Assembly: GCA_947462335.1 (NCBI GenBank)
Contig: OX381707.1
Span: 66,978,816 to 67,042,815 of the forward strand
Origin: Harmothoe impar
Lineage: Eukaryota > Annelida > Polychaeta > Phyllodocida > Polynoidae
DNA: 64,000 nucleotides
Direction: 5' to 3'
The translations under genes were made by a program, and so were the position numbers. Shown piece after piece: positions 22,410-31,273 of the stretch (position 1 is its first letter; every line of letters begins with the position of its first letter). The notes beneath the pieces are model-generated. The model was not told where the DNA came from. It searched no databases and saw only the letters and a program-made list of their open reading frames with translations.

Positions 22410-24371
22410 TCAGGTAGAAGACATTGGTCTGTCTGGATTGTCTATCCCTGGTAGTATTAGGGACGGATATAACTTGCCACCCCCGGATGTAGTGGGTGGC
22501 ACCGCTTCAGGTGGTGCTGATGGCCGCACCACGTCTTCCCGTCCTTCACCTGCTCCCGTCTGCACTGCTTGGCCTCGACTGGCGTCGTCACCTTCTAGGC
22601 TGCAAATGGTGGCATGGCGAGTGTCAACACTAAGTGGTTTACTGCCGCACATAGCCTTCTTATTCTTGCAATAGATACCAACTAAGACTCCTAATAAAGC
22701 AATGCCAAACATCCCACCCATGAGACTGGGCAATCCAGTCTTGGTAATTTTATCCCAATTTGGAATATCAACTTCTCTGTTTAATTCTCTTTTTAACATC
22801 TCCACGTCAATCTCTTTAACATGTTCAAGATTTCTGGGAATTTTGGTCTTAGGCGTTAAGATAGGCTCAAGGAGTGTCACATTCATGGCTCGGGAAACTA
22901 CTATCTTATGCAGTCGATCTTGGGCCTGATAACGAGAGGACCTACTGTACTCAGTGTTAAACTGCATAAGGTCACTAGTTGCTACACAACCAGGTGTAAG
23001 TTTAATTACTTGTATTGGGGGTCGAGTTTCCACTCGATCCCTCGTATCTCTACAGACGACTCTAAAGGATTGGGGCTGTCTAGATATTATAGCCCATTTA
23101 CTGTCTCCCAAGTACTCACCAATAGGAAGATGAACTCGTGTAGAGATCATGACTCTACAACACGCTTCCGGATTGCGACCTAGGTACAACCGTAAGGCGC
23201 AATTTCGGGACGTAGCTACCGGTAAACTTGGATGGTGAAACATGCAGTGTGTTAACCCTTTCAGGCTGCACACTTCAAAAACACTCCTATCCATGCGGAT
23301 GTAGCGAGTTTGTTCAATGTTAATTGCAAATCGATCCATCTGTAGATCGTAGTATCTAGAAAAGTTAGACTTTTCCACCGGCAGAGGTAAATTAACAACC
23401 TTTATCAGTTCCCATCTTTCTTGGCTGATAAGGGGCAGGGTGATCTGTACCAAGATTCCCTGCCCGACACTAGTAGATGTACAGCTTAACAGCCGATAAT
23501 ATTTCCACAACTCTGTCAGTGGATCAAATGGCAGCAGGAGACTACCTGCAATATTCCTACTGACATTCAGAAGTAACTTCTGCAGTTGGCTAGGTGGAAT
23601 GAGCATTGGTGTCATGTGGCCTGTGGCCACACTGGCTAGCATAAGCTCTACTCCCTTCACATAATCGTCGCATTGATCTAACAAGGAAGATATCTGGTCA
23701 ATATAACCCTCTACCCTAGAATGGATGACCATGAAGTTCCTTAAGGGAATGACCAGAGCATTGGTCACATTCTCCAGACGAGACTGAAAGTCACGGGTCA
23801 TCTCCAAAACTGTATTCAGTGTCTCTCTATTCCTAGACACTTCAAGATGTGTTATGTTAAGGAGAGATAACGATTCATCAAGAACATGTCGTTCTTTGAG
23901 TCTCTCCCTTCTCATAACTTCAACATGATTAGATAACCGTCTCAGGTCATCCTCGCTAGCTACCCCAAAAGCATAGCTCAAAATGCCTCCTATGTTGAGT
24001 ATAGCTCTTCTGCTTCTTCTCTTAATACCTTCCAGGTCAGAGATAATATCTCTAAGGCTACTTGCCCTTTTCTTAAGACTATTAAAAGCGTGCAATTGTA
24101 GTGCACTCAGTTTGGAATAGGATTCTTCAAACCAATTGATACCCATATATCCACTAATATCTTTGCTCACCTCTTCCAGGTGAGTTTCTCCCTCAGCCAG
24201 GTAGACACTAATGGGTTCAAGGTCTATTACCAAGCTGACCTTCCATTCAGCCTTCATCGCATGAGTCTCATGGACTCTTGTAAAATAGACATGATTATGA
24301 CCTTCCCCACTCACTACAACTGTGAGGACTCTGTACAACAGTGTAACCAGGTTGACCAGTCGGACCGCCAT
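22410..24371 (-). CDS. env: Envelope fusion glycoprotein, baculovirus-F-like
   Basis: An intact 653-codon ORF. Residues 5-22 are hydrophobic (signal peptide or anchor). A furin-type site KRRSRR ends at residue 122 and is followed by a glycine- and alanine-containing fusion-peptide-like stretch (AILNIGGILSYAFG). This order, a short N-terminal subunit and long C-terminal subunit, is that of baculovirus F and errantivirus Env proteins. Five N-glycosylation sequons are visible (NIT, NVT, NVS, NFS, NVT). A transmembrane helix spans about 547-568, followed by an 85-residue tail containing PSAP (617-620) and LYPSL (634-638). The ATG sits in a good context (GACCATGG), 10 bp after a likely splice acceptor, which supports expression from a spliced mRNA. 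The F-family call rests on the cleavage site and fusion peptide; the rest is divergent. Confidence 0.85.
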   Translation of the reverse strand: MAVRLVNLVTLLYRVLTVVVSGEGHNHVYFTRVHETHAMKAEWKVSLVIDLEPISVYLAEGETHLEEVSKDISGYMGINWFEESYSKLSALQLHAFNSLKKRASSLRDIISDLEGIKRRSRRAILNIGGILSYAFGVASEDDLRRLSNHVEVMRRERLKERHVLDESLSLLNITHLEVSRNRETLNTVLEMTRDFQSRLENVTNALVIPLRNFMVIHSRVEGYIDQISSLLDQCDDYVKGVELMLASVATGHMTPMLIPPSQLQKLLLNVSRNIAGSLLLPFDPLTELWKYYRLLSCTSTSVGQGILVQITLPLISQERWELIKVVNLPLPVEKSNFSRYYDLQMDRFAINIEQTRYIRMDRSVFEVCSLKGLTHCMFHHPSLPVATSRNCALRLYLGRNPEACCRVMISTRVHLPIGEYLGDSKWAIISRQPQSFRVVCRDTRDRVETRPPIQVIKLTPGCVATSDLMQFNTEYSRSSRYQAQDRLHKIVVSRAMNVTLLEPILTPKTKIPRNLEHVKEIDVEMLKRELNREVDIPNWDKITKTGLPSLMGGMFGIALLGVLVGIYCKNKKAMCGSKPLSVDTRHATICSLEGDDASRGQAVQTGAGEGREDVVRPSAPPEAVPPTTSGGGKLYPSLILPGIDNPDRPMSST

Positions 24372-24375
24372 GGTC

Positions 24376-24396
24376 GCTACCTGTAAACAACAAAAT
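24376..24396 (-). promoter_or_regulatory. Likely env splice acceptor
   Basis: On the minus strand a T-rich tract leads to GTTTACAG, with the exon starting at 24380, nine bases before the env ATG codon. The position is what a subgenomic env mRNA would need. A possible donor, GAG/GTAGGT, lies in the leader at 29749-29753. Confidence 0.6.
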
Positions 24397-24640
24397 AAAA
24401 GACCATAAGACTCTAGCTACAACTTATCCATACCTGGAACAAAGTACAATAATAGCCTTATTACTTATACTATACAGTTATAGCTCACTATACCTGGATT
24501 CACAGTTTACCCCCCCTTCACACAAGGTCGTGTATGAGCAGTATCATACATCGTCATTGGTGACCACAGAGGCAGTTGGCTTCTCTAGCACTGACTTTGA
24601 CCTGAGGTCACCACACCATGCGGAGTTCAAGGACTGCATC

Positions 24641-25138
24641 CTACTGTATAAGGTCTGCTATAAGGGTTAGAAGGTCCTTGACCTTTCTTTTCCTAACCGC
24701 TTCTACCCTCCTTCTTTTCCCAGAGGGAGCTTCTTGATCCCCTTCCCGAGATCTTTTAATATCTCCAGGATCAACGTCCATAGTGTCAGGGATGCCTGCA
24801 GGGACATTTCTGTCCATCGCCTGACCACTATTATTGTCTGGTGGTCCTGCTGTACCATCAGACCCATGTAGAGGTGGATTTAGTACGCCACCTCCAGGTG
24901 ATTTTACCTCACCATTTCCTAGAGGATTGCTGGTATCGTGCAATCTCCTCTTAAGTTCAGCCAGAGGCAGATCCTCTTCTGAATCTGAGTCAGAGGCACT
25001 GTTCACTCCCCTTGGGACGGGTACGTGGGGCACACGCTCACTGCGGTGTCTTCTCCCCACCTGAAGACTCTCTCCGAGTAATACCTCATCCTTTAGAGAA
25101 TCAGTGTCAGACTCTGACTCCAGGGGTTCGGCAGCCAT
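24641..25138 (-). CDS. Accessory ORF between pol and env, acidic with NLS
   Basis: A 165-codon ORF 60 bp after pol. I do not recognise a family. The N-terminal half is acidic and serine-rich (SESDTDSLKDE, ASDSDSEEDLP), the middle is proline- and glycine-rich, and the C-terminus has a strong basic cluster KRRRVEAVRKRKVKDL that reads as a nuclear localisation signal followed by a short leucine-rich helix (LLTLIADLI). Acidic patch plus basic nuclear signal suggests a nucleic-acid or chromatin-linked regulatory protein. Errantiviruses normally lack an ORF here. The start is the first ATG in a fair context (AAGATGG). It is intact in this copy. Confidence 0.65.
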   Translation of the reverse strand: MAAEPLESESDTDSLKDEVLLGESLQVGRRHRSERVPHVPVPRGVNSASDSDSEEDLPLAELKRRLHDTSNPLGNGEVKSPGGGVLNPPLHGSDGTAGPPDNNSGQAMDRNVPAGIPDTMDVDPGDIKRSREGDQEAPSGKRRRVEAVRKRKVKDLLTLIADLIQ

Positions 25139-25198
25139 CTTAGCTCGCCTTCCTAACCCCCGTCCCTCTTCTTGGGACCTCGACTGCTCCCATTCATC

Positions 25199-28100
25199 TT
25201 AAGCAAGCCGCAGATGTTCGGCATGAACATCTTCCACCGCACCCGTCAACTCATTCCTCACACGGAAGTTGACATCTCCCCACCTTGCTATTATTCTGTA
25301 ATATGGTGCAAAGGGTAGCTCTAGCTTGTTTGCACGGTGCATGTTGTACAAGTACACTGAGTCACCTACCTTAAAGGTGACCACCTTGACCTTCCGGTCA
25401 TGGTACTCTTTTTGCTTCCTGCGGGCCTCCTTTCTATTCCTGGCCACCTCCACCATACTCTGATGCTGTCTTTCTAGCGCCAGTTGGTGGAATTCCTCAC
25501 CTTGATATTTTCTTCTGGGCTTCATCAGAGTATCCAGTGGCAGAATCGGATCCCGATTATGCAGTAGGTAGAACGGAGAGTATCCGCTGCTTTCATTCTT
25601 ACCTACTCTTAGAGCGAATAGCACCGAGGGAACCATTTCATCCCAGTTCCTTATGTCCCCGGCGACCGTCTTGGAGACCATATCATTCCACACCCGGTGT
25701 ACGCGCTCCACGGCTCCATTGGAGCTAGCGTGGTACTTGCTCGTCTGAATGCGGTATACCTTGAGTTCAGAACAGACACTGTTTATTATCTCATTCAGGA
25801 ACTCCCTTCCGCGGTCAGATAACACGATCAGTGGGCAGGAATGCGTAGGAATGAAGTGGTCCAACAGGCACCTTGCTATTGTCTCTGCCTTCTTATCGGG
25901 TACGGCGTAGAACTCCGGCCAGCCTGAATAGATGTCTACTAGGGTCAGTAAGTACTTGTTTCCCCTGTAGCTTTCCTCGTATGGCCCCGCCATATCTATA
26001 GCTACCTTCTCAAATGGGAAACTTACTGACTCCATCTCCTGTAACCCACGTGGTTCCTTGACCAGGTTTCTTGACCTGCAGTTAACACAGTGACTGACAT
26101 AGTGTACAACAGATTTATAAATACCCTTCCAGTGGTATCGTTCTCTTATCAGATCATATGTCTTATCCATTCCAGGATGACATATATCATGGACCTGTGA
26201 CAGCACTACCTGCTGAAGGTGTGGTGGAACCACGAGTTTGAGCCTGTTTTCTTGCTCAGATATAAAGTAAACCACACCCTCCAATACACAGTACCTGTAG
26301 ATCTCCGGTTTCTTAGGGCCTATCAGCTGAAGCTGTTCCTTTATGTACTTAAGGTCAGGGTCCGTCTCCTGTTCAGTAGCCATATCTTCCAGGTGACTCT
26401 CAGGCACTCTAGGCACCTTCCGAGGTAACACAGGTGGCTTCAACTTGACCTTTTGAAGCTTGTTCCAATGTTCGAGCGGGTCATACTGATCTGTGTTGAT
26501 GACCGCTACATCGGCACCTGGAAGACGACTGAGGAAGTCAGCCTGGGTATTAGCCTTGCCCGGCAAATATTCTATCTCACAGTCGTATTCACTTAGGAGC
26601 ATGGCCCACCTCTGCACCTTACAGTTCTTTTGTTCTGACCCTAGCAAAAACCGAAGTGGCTTGTGGTCTGTCTTTATGGTGAAACGCGCTCCAAAGAGGT
26701 AATGTTTCATCTTCTGGAGTGCGTACACGATTGCGTAGGCCTCCTTCTCCACTGTCGCCCACTTCCGCTGAGTATCATTCAGCTTATGTGACAGGTACTG
26801 GATGACCTTCTCACCCTCAGGTGAGTCCTGGGACAACACTCCTCCGATAGCGTTCATGGAGGCGTCCGTTGTCAGCACAAATTTCTTTGTCACGTCAGGG
26901 TAAGCAAGTATAGGTGGACTCATGAGTTTGGCTTTAAGAGTGTCAAAAGCCTGCTGGCAAGCATCATCCCACCTGAAGGCAGCATGCTTCTTGGTGAGGC
27001 GGGTTAGAGGCAAAGCTATATCTGATAGGTGATCAACAAAACGGCGATAATAGCTTACCATGCCAATGAACCCGCGGACTTCTTTGACATTGGTCGGGAC
27101 CTTCATGTCCCTAATGGCCTTGACCTTTTCCGGGTCGGGGGCTATTCCCTCCGGGGTCACGATGTGACCTAGATAGTGTATCCTATCTCTAAAGAACTCG
27201 CACTTGGAGAGCTTCATCTTGAGATTAGCCTTGCGCAGGCGCTCAAAGACCTCTGCCAGGTGGCGCTCATGTGCCTCCCGCGTTGGACTGAATATAATCA
27301 CATCGTCCAAATATGGACGGCTAAACGCCTCCAGTCCAGAGAGCACATGACCCATCAGTTCTGTAAAGACACTAGGGGCGTTGGTCAAGCCGAAGGGCAT
27401 GACCTCGAACCGGAAAATACCGCGATGACAGCCAAACGCTGTCTTGTCCTTGGACTCCTCGTCCATTCCCACCTGCCAGTAACCTGATCTCAGGTCCAGG
27501 GTTGAAAAGAACCTGGAGTTACCTAGTGATGATAGTATATCGTCTATCACTGGCAGTGGCCAATTATACTTGACTTTCTGAAGTCCACACAAAAACGCCA
27601 ATCACCTGTACGCTTCTTCTTGACCAGCACCACTGGTGAGCACCAGGGGCTGTGTGTGGGGGTTATGATACCTGCTTCCAGCATCTCAGTAATCTGTTTG
27701 TCCACTATTTCTCTCTTGGCCAACGGGACACGGTAAGGTTTCTGTTGGAAGGGCCTGTTACCTTCAACATCTATAGACAACTTAAGTATATTAGTCTTAC
27801 CCAGTTCTGCGTCACTACTGGCAAATACGTCATTGTTGTCCCTCACCAGCCTTTCCGCTGTGTCCCGGTAGGCCGCGTCACAATCTATGACGGCAGCCTC
27901 CTTACTGCTATCCCATGCTTGACCATCCATGTGGTCGAGCACCTCTTTATCTTCAGTAGGGATGGCCTGGGCTATCACATTACCCTTATCTAGATAAAAT
28001 GGCTTCCCTGTCTCATTGGTTATCAGTACAGGACAGCTCCTCTTGGATTCTACGTTCACAAGACTGTTACCCACCATTAGACCTGGTTCTCTGCTCAAGA

Positions 28101-28686
28101 ACCCCGTGTCTATGGATGTGACCATACACACACCATGTCGACGCTGCGCGCGGACACGTGCTATTACTGAGCACTGTGGTGGAACGTATACAGGTTCAGT
28201 AAGCCGCATTAAAGATCTAATATAACGCTCTTCATCTAACTTCACTCTCTCCTGTCCCACTATCATGAGTTTGTCGCCATAGTTACAGGTTACCTTGTGC
28301 TCATGGAGGAAATCATATCCCAGGGCGAGGGTTGGCCCCACCTCCCCCACCACACAAACCTCATGCAATCTCCTTTCTTTTCCAAACTGGAATGGGAGGG
28401 TGGCCATACCATAGCATGGTATCTGGTTACCTTTAACACCTGACAGTTGGTACTCTGCGGGTCTCAGCTTGTCAGGATTGCCACCCATTTGCTTGAAGGT
28501 CTGTATGTGGACAAAACTAAGGTCTGCGCCACTGTCGATGAGGGCACGATAAGGCCGTCCCTTTACCCTTACCTGGCAGCTACACCTATTTCTGTCCCCC
28601 GCGGAGAAGATGACCGCTTTCCTCCCTGTCCCCTGCCCTGTCCCCCGCCCCCCTTCCCTTGGGGAGGGGGGTGCTACTCGTTTCCC
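25199..28686 (-). pseudogene. pol: pol: protease, RT, RNase H, integrase; frame broken in RT
   Basis: Pol is in the -1 frame relative to gag and is entered through the slippery site. The aspartic protease motif ALIDSGADLSF lies near 28530-28560. RT begins in the same frame, but near 27573-27579, inside the conserved block after FCVDFRK, a deletion of about 13 bp compared with related elements changes frame. The rest reads on as an 800-codon ORF from 27601: YLDD active site (27302-27313), RNase H (FVLTTDAS), integrase zinc residues H-H-C-C and a DD35E core with the last acid in GAVERVHR. The frame ends at 25199 and shows no other damage. Confidence 0.9.
28648..28686 (-). promoter_or_regulatory. 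-1 ribosomal frameshift signal of the endogenous retrovirus
   Basis: The heptamer GGGAAAC (28680-28686, read on minus) is in the correct G GGA AAC phase of gag, one codon before the TAG. Eight bases later a CCCCCC arm (28666-28671) can pair with GGGGGG (28648-28653) to form a short, strong hairpin. A -1 shift leads directly into the protease frame. Confidence 0.85.
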
Positions 28687-29696
28687 GGCTCACCGTCGGA
28701 GTGGGAAGGCTCCTGTTCCCCCTCGGCGGCCTGGGCCTCGGCAGCTACGGCAGCGGCCCGTGGCCGCGCCTTGCCTCCCCCGGTCCCATTGTTGCCACTG
28801 GCGGGCGGCCGTCCCGGCCTCCCCCAGGCGCCCTGGGCGGTCCGCGACCCCCCTTTTCTGCCTTGCGGGCACTCCCGCTTGACATGGCCCGTCTGTTCAC
28901 ACAGCCAACACCGGGCACCCTTCTTACCTTTGGCCTGGGGCCGGTCTGGTGGTTTGGAATTACCCCCCTTGGGTCCCTTCCGCTGGGCGGGGCCTTTTCC
29001 CTTAGAAGGACACTCCCTCTTCCAATGCCCCTGACCCCCACAACCATGGCATGTCCCCTTGATTGCTGGACCCCTCTCTACGGCATTTATGTCCATAGGG
29101 GCTTCATCCCTTCCCCGTGTGTGGATCCTACTTAGATCATCCTGCTCCTCGGCCGCACGCCTGACGGCTGCTAGGAATTGTGCGGGAGGGTCCTTAATCA
29201 GTCTACGAGCGATGGAGGCCTGAGCTAACCCGTCTATAAGCACTTCTACCAACTGCCTAGATATCAGGGGGTTTTCGATATCCTCCCCCGGGAACGCATC
29301 ATGCGCGATGTCAACGATACGTTCTGCAAACACCTGTACTGTTTCACTCTTAGTTTGCTTAAGGCGTCTTAATTTAGCTAACGACTGGGCCATATCCTGG
29401 GCCTCCCCGAAACGCTGACGTAACTGCTCTCTAAGGGTGGGCCAATCAGGCTGAGGGTCAGCCCCTAGGAAACGCTGTATGCAGTCTGACACGGGCCCTG
29501 AACTCGCTTGGTAGGCTATATATCGTTTCTGCTCATCAGCAGCTCCCATTAACACTGAATATTTCTCTATTTCCTTGAGCCATATCTTAAACTTCTTAGG
29601 GTTCCCATCAAAACAATGTACAAGAGCATTTGTATTCTGAACATGTGTACCTAAACCCAAAAGTCTAAGTTGGTTTTGTAAGGCCTGCTCGGCCAT
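28674..29696 (-). CDS. gag: Gag polyprotein
   Basis: A 340-codon ORF. Residues 25-170 match the retrotransposon capsid region in style (CFDGNPKKFKIWLKEIEKY, WPTLREQLRQRF). The nucleocapsid part has two CCHC zinc knuckles, CHGCGGQGHWKREC and CWLCEQTGHVKREC, in basic, proline- and glycine-rich sequence. It ends at TAG (28674-28676), just after the slippery heptamer. It is intact and comes right after the leader. I see no P[ST]AP or YPxL motif in it. Confidence 0.92.
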   Translation of the reverse strand: MAEQALQNQLRLLGLGTHVQNTNALVHCFDGNPKKFKIWLKEIEKYSVLMGAADEQKRYIAYQASSGPVSDCIQRFLGADPQPDWPTLREQLRQRFGEAQDMAQSLAKLRRLKQTKSETVQVFAERIVDIAHDAFPGEDIENPLISRQLVEVLIDGLAQASIARRLIKDPPAQFLAAVRRAAEEQDDLSRIHTRGRDEAPMDINAVERGPAIKGTCHGCGGQGHWKRECPSKGKGPAQRKGPKGGNSKPPDRPQAKGKKGARCWLCEQTGHVKRECPQGRKGGSRTAQGAWGRPGRPPASGNNGTGGGKARPRAAAVAAEAQAAEGEQEPSHSDGEPGNE

Positions 29697-30184
29697 GTTG
29701 CAGATTTACAACCTTATCAGTGTGTACACTATATAACCATAACCACCTACCTCAAGCAACCCAGATGGTGGGGCTGCAGGACTCCTCTCCAGACTGCTCC
29801 AGGCTCCTAGACACTGCAGGACTCTTCTTCCATCCACACACAGGATTTACACTGTATGTAATCTTTTACATACAGCACCCCATAGTAGCTGTGAGCACTC
29901 CCCCATGGTGCTCATACATACGATACAAGAGGACCCAGTAGTATACTCTACTCCTCTAGGGGAGGGCTGCAGCCTGCAGTCCTCCTCCCGTATGAGTCAC
30001 AGTGCCTTACTCCACTGGTGACCAGCTACCCATACCACTCTCCTCACACACCCACTCCCAGCACCATACACAGGCTGAGGTAGCCTAGTAGTGGGACACA
30101 CCACCTACTTCGTTCAGCAGTGTGTCCACCAGTAGATGGTGCTTAAATCTCCTTCCTTAAGGTGATGGAGACACAGGGGTCTCC
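29697..30184 (-). other. Retroviral leader (5' UTR)
   Basis: About 490 bp between primer site and gag, with no long ORF. A candidate splice donor CTTGAG/GTAGGT is at 29749-29756. Packaging or translation signals are likely here but cannot be pinned down by eye. Confidence 0.6.
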
Positions 30185-30202
30185 ATCCTGGTCACGGCAC
30201 CA
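30185..30202 (-). promoter_or_regulatory. Primer binding site, tRNA-His-like
   Basis: Two bases after the LTR, the minus strand reads TGGTGCCGTGACCAGGAT. The first 12 bases are complementary to the 3' end of animal tRNA-His (GTCACGGCACCA), and 16 of 18 agree overall with a known tRNA-His sequence. Confidence 0.7.
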
Positions 30203-30204
30203 GT

Positions 30205-30574
30205 TGTACCACAGTACCCCATATGGTACATAGGAAGGAGGAATGTACTGACACAGAAGTGGTGTGGAGTAGAGGTGATATCAGAATGCCGCTCCTGCTA
30301 GCGGCCGGTTTATTAATACCATATCAGAACAAAGGCCCTGGGGGCGGTGCGCAGTATCCAAGGTCTACGTGACTGGACGCACGAGGTGCTCACGAGTGTA
30401 GCATGTGGCTGATACACCCACCAATAACTGTAATGTAACAAAGTATCAACTTAACTAATCAAAACACATGTTGTTGAGTGCAAGTGCACAAACAGGTCTG
30501 TGACCATAAACTCTCTATTGAGTTAGTGCTGTAAAGTCTCATATACTTGTACCTATGGAAGGCACTGTGTTACA
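30205..30574 (-). repeat. 5' LTR of the endogenous retrovirus
   Basis: Length 370 bp with AATAAA at 30309-30314 (minus). Followed outward by the target duplication ACAG. Confidence 0.95.
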
Positions 30575-30770
30575 ACAGGCTTAAACTCTGGACAACCCTG
30601 TACTACGTGTTTGGCCATAGACATGTGGCACCATCTGAGGTGGAAAGATGATGGTGGACTATAAGCAGTTTGTATATTGCTAACTAGATGGTGCTACTCT
30701 CTATGGTCGTAAATATGGTACAGCAGGGCCACCTAGGGTCGAAAGATGGTGGTCTAGCTGTGCCATACGT

Positions 30771-30772
<2 letters not shown>

Positions 30773-30827
<55 letters not shown>

Positions 30828-30841
30828 CTATATATATATAT

Positions 30842-30927
<86 letters not shown>
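30773..30927. repeat. (TA)n microsatellite
   Basis: About 155 bp of TA repeats with two TTAC interruptions. The second LTR element has inserted into it, because the repeat resumes at 40249-40262. The Tyr-Ile ORFs in this stretch are artefacts. The 30575-30772 stretch before it holds nothing recognised. Confidence 0.95.
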
Positions 30928-30929
<2 letters not shown>

Positions 30930-30931
<2 letters not shown>

Positions 30932-31224
30932 TAGCGGGCGGAGGAGGGGGTCGGCCGGACGGGCGCCCCTGCAACTACACTCTCGGCCGGGAGGACTCCC
31001 GTCCGGAACCGGGTCGGCCGAACTGGAGTCGGCCGGAACGGGAGTCGGCCGGAGCGGGAGTCGGCCGGGACGCAGCTCGGGGAAGGGACGCGGGAGGGGT
31101 ATATAAGGGATCGTTTGAGGCCAGTTGGTCAGTTGTTGTTGAGTACTTGTTAATAAAGGATCTCCTGGTAAACCGCAAGGCTGGCTGTCGTGTCGTTCAT
31201 CATATGCCCACAAATATCTTTACA
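30930..31224 (+). repeat. 5' LTR with TATA/initiator core promoter
   Basis: Tandem GTCGGCCGGA-like words fill the upstream part. TATATAAG starts at 31100 and an initiator TCAGTTG is at 31129-31135, 31 bp from TATA to the A, an ideal core promoter spacing. AATAAA is at 31152-31157. Confidence 0.95.
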
Positions 31225-31225
31225 T

Positions 31226-31240
31226 TGGTGACAGCGGTGA
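31226..31240 (+). promoter_or_regulatory. Primer binding site, tRNA-Leu-like
   Basis: TGGTGACAGCGGTG directly after the LTR is complementary, with one mismatch, to the 3' end of animal tRNA-Leu (AAG/UAG type). Confidence 0.6.
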
Positions 31241-31273
31241 CTATACGGCATACGGACCCACGGACATAACGAG

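Larger units (their letters stand above)
21678..30574 (-). mobile_element. Endogenous retrovirus (Ty3/gypsy type with F-like env)
   Basis: An 8.9-kb element in minus orientation. The 370-bp LTRs (21678-22047 and 30205-30574) differ at one position that I could see and carry TG...CA ends. ACAG is duplicated on both sides (21674-21677, 30575-30578). In reading order it has primer site, leader, gag, a -1 frameshift signal, protease-RT-RNase H-integrase, a small accessory ORF, envelope and a purine tract. RT carries a frame-changing deletion, so this copy cannot make full pol, while gag, the accessory ORF and env are open. The layout matches errantivirus-like insect retroviruses. The near-identical LTRs suggest a recent insertion, probably mobilised in trans if the deletion was already present. 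Confidence 0.95.

Noticed and set aside
23245..23270. TTAACCCTTTCAGGC, similar to a TTAA MITE end
   Set aside because: It lies inside the intact env ORF and has no matching second end.
28447..29135. Plus-strand ORFs of 158-195 codons
   Set aside because: Antisense to gag of the endogenous retrovirus, with low-complexity proline-rich translations.
30688..31269. ORFs of 170-193 codons rich in Tyr-Ile
   Set aside because: They are translations of the TA microsatellite joined to LTR sequence and have no coding character.
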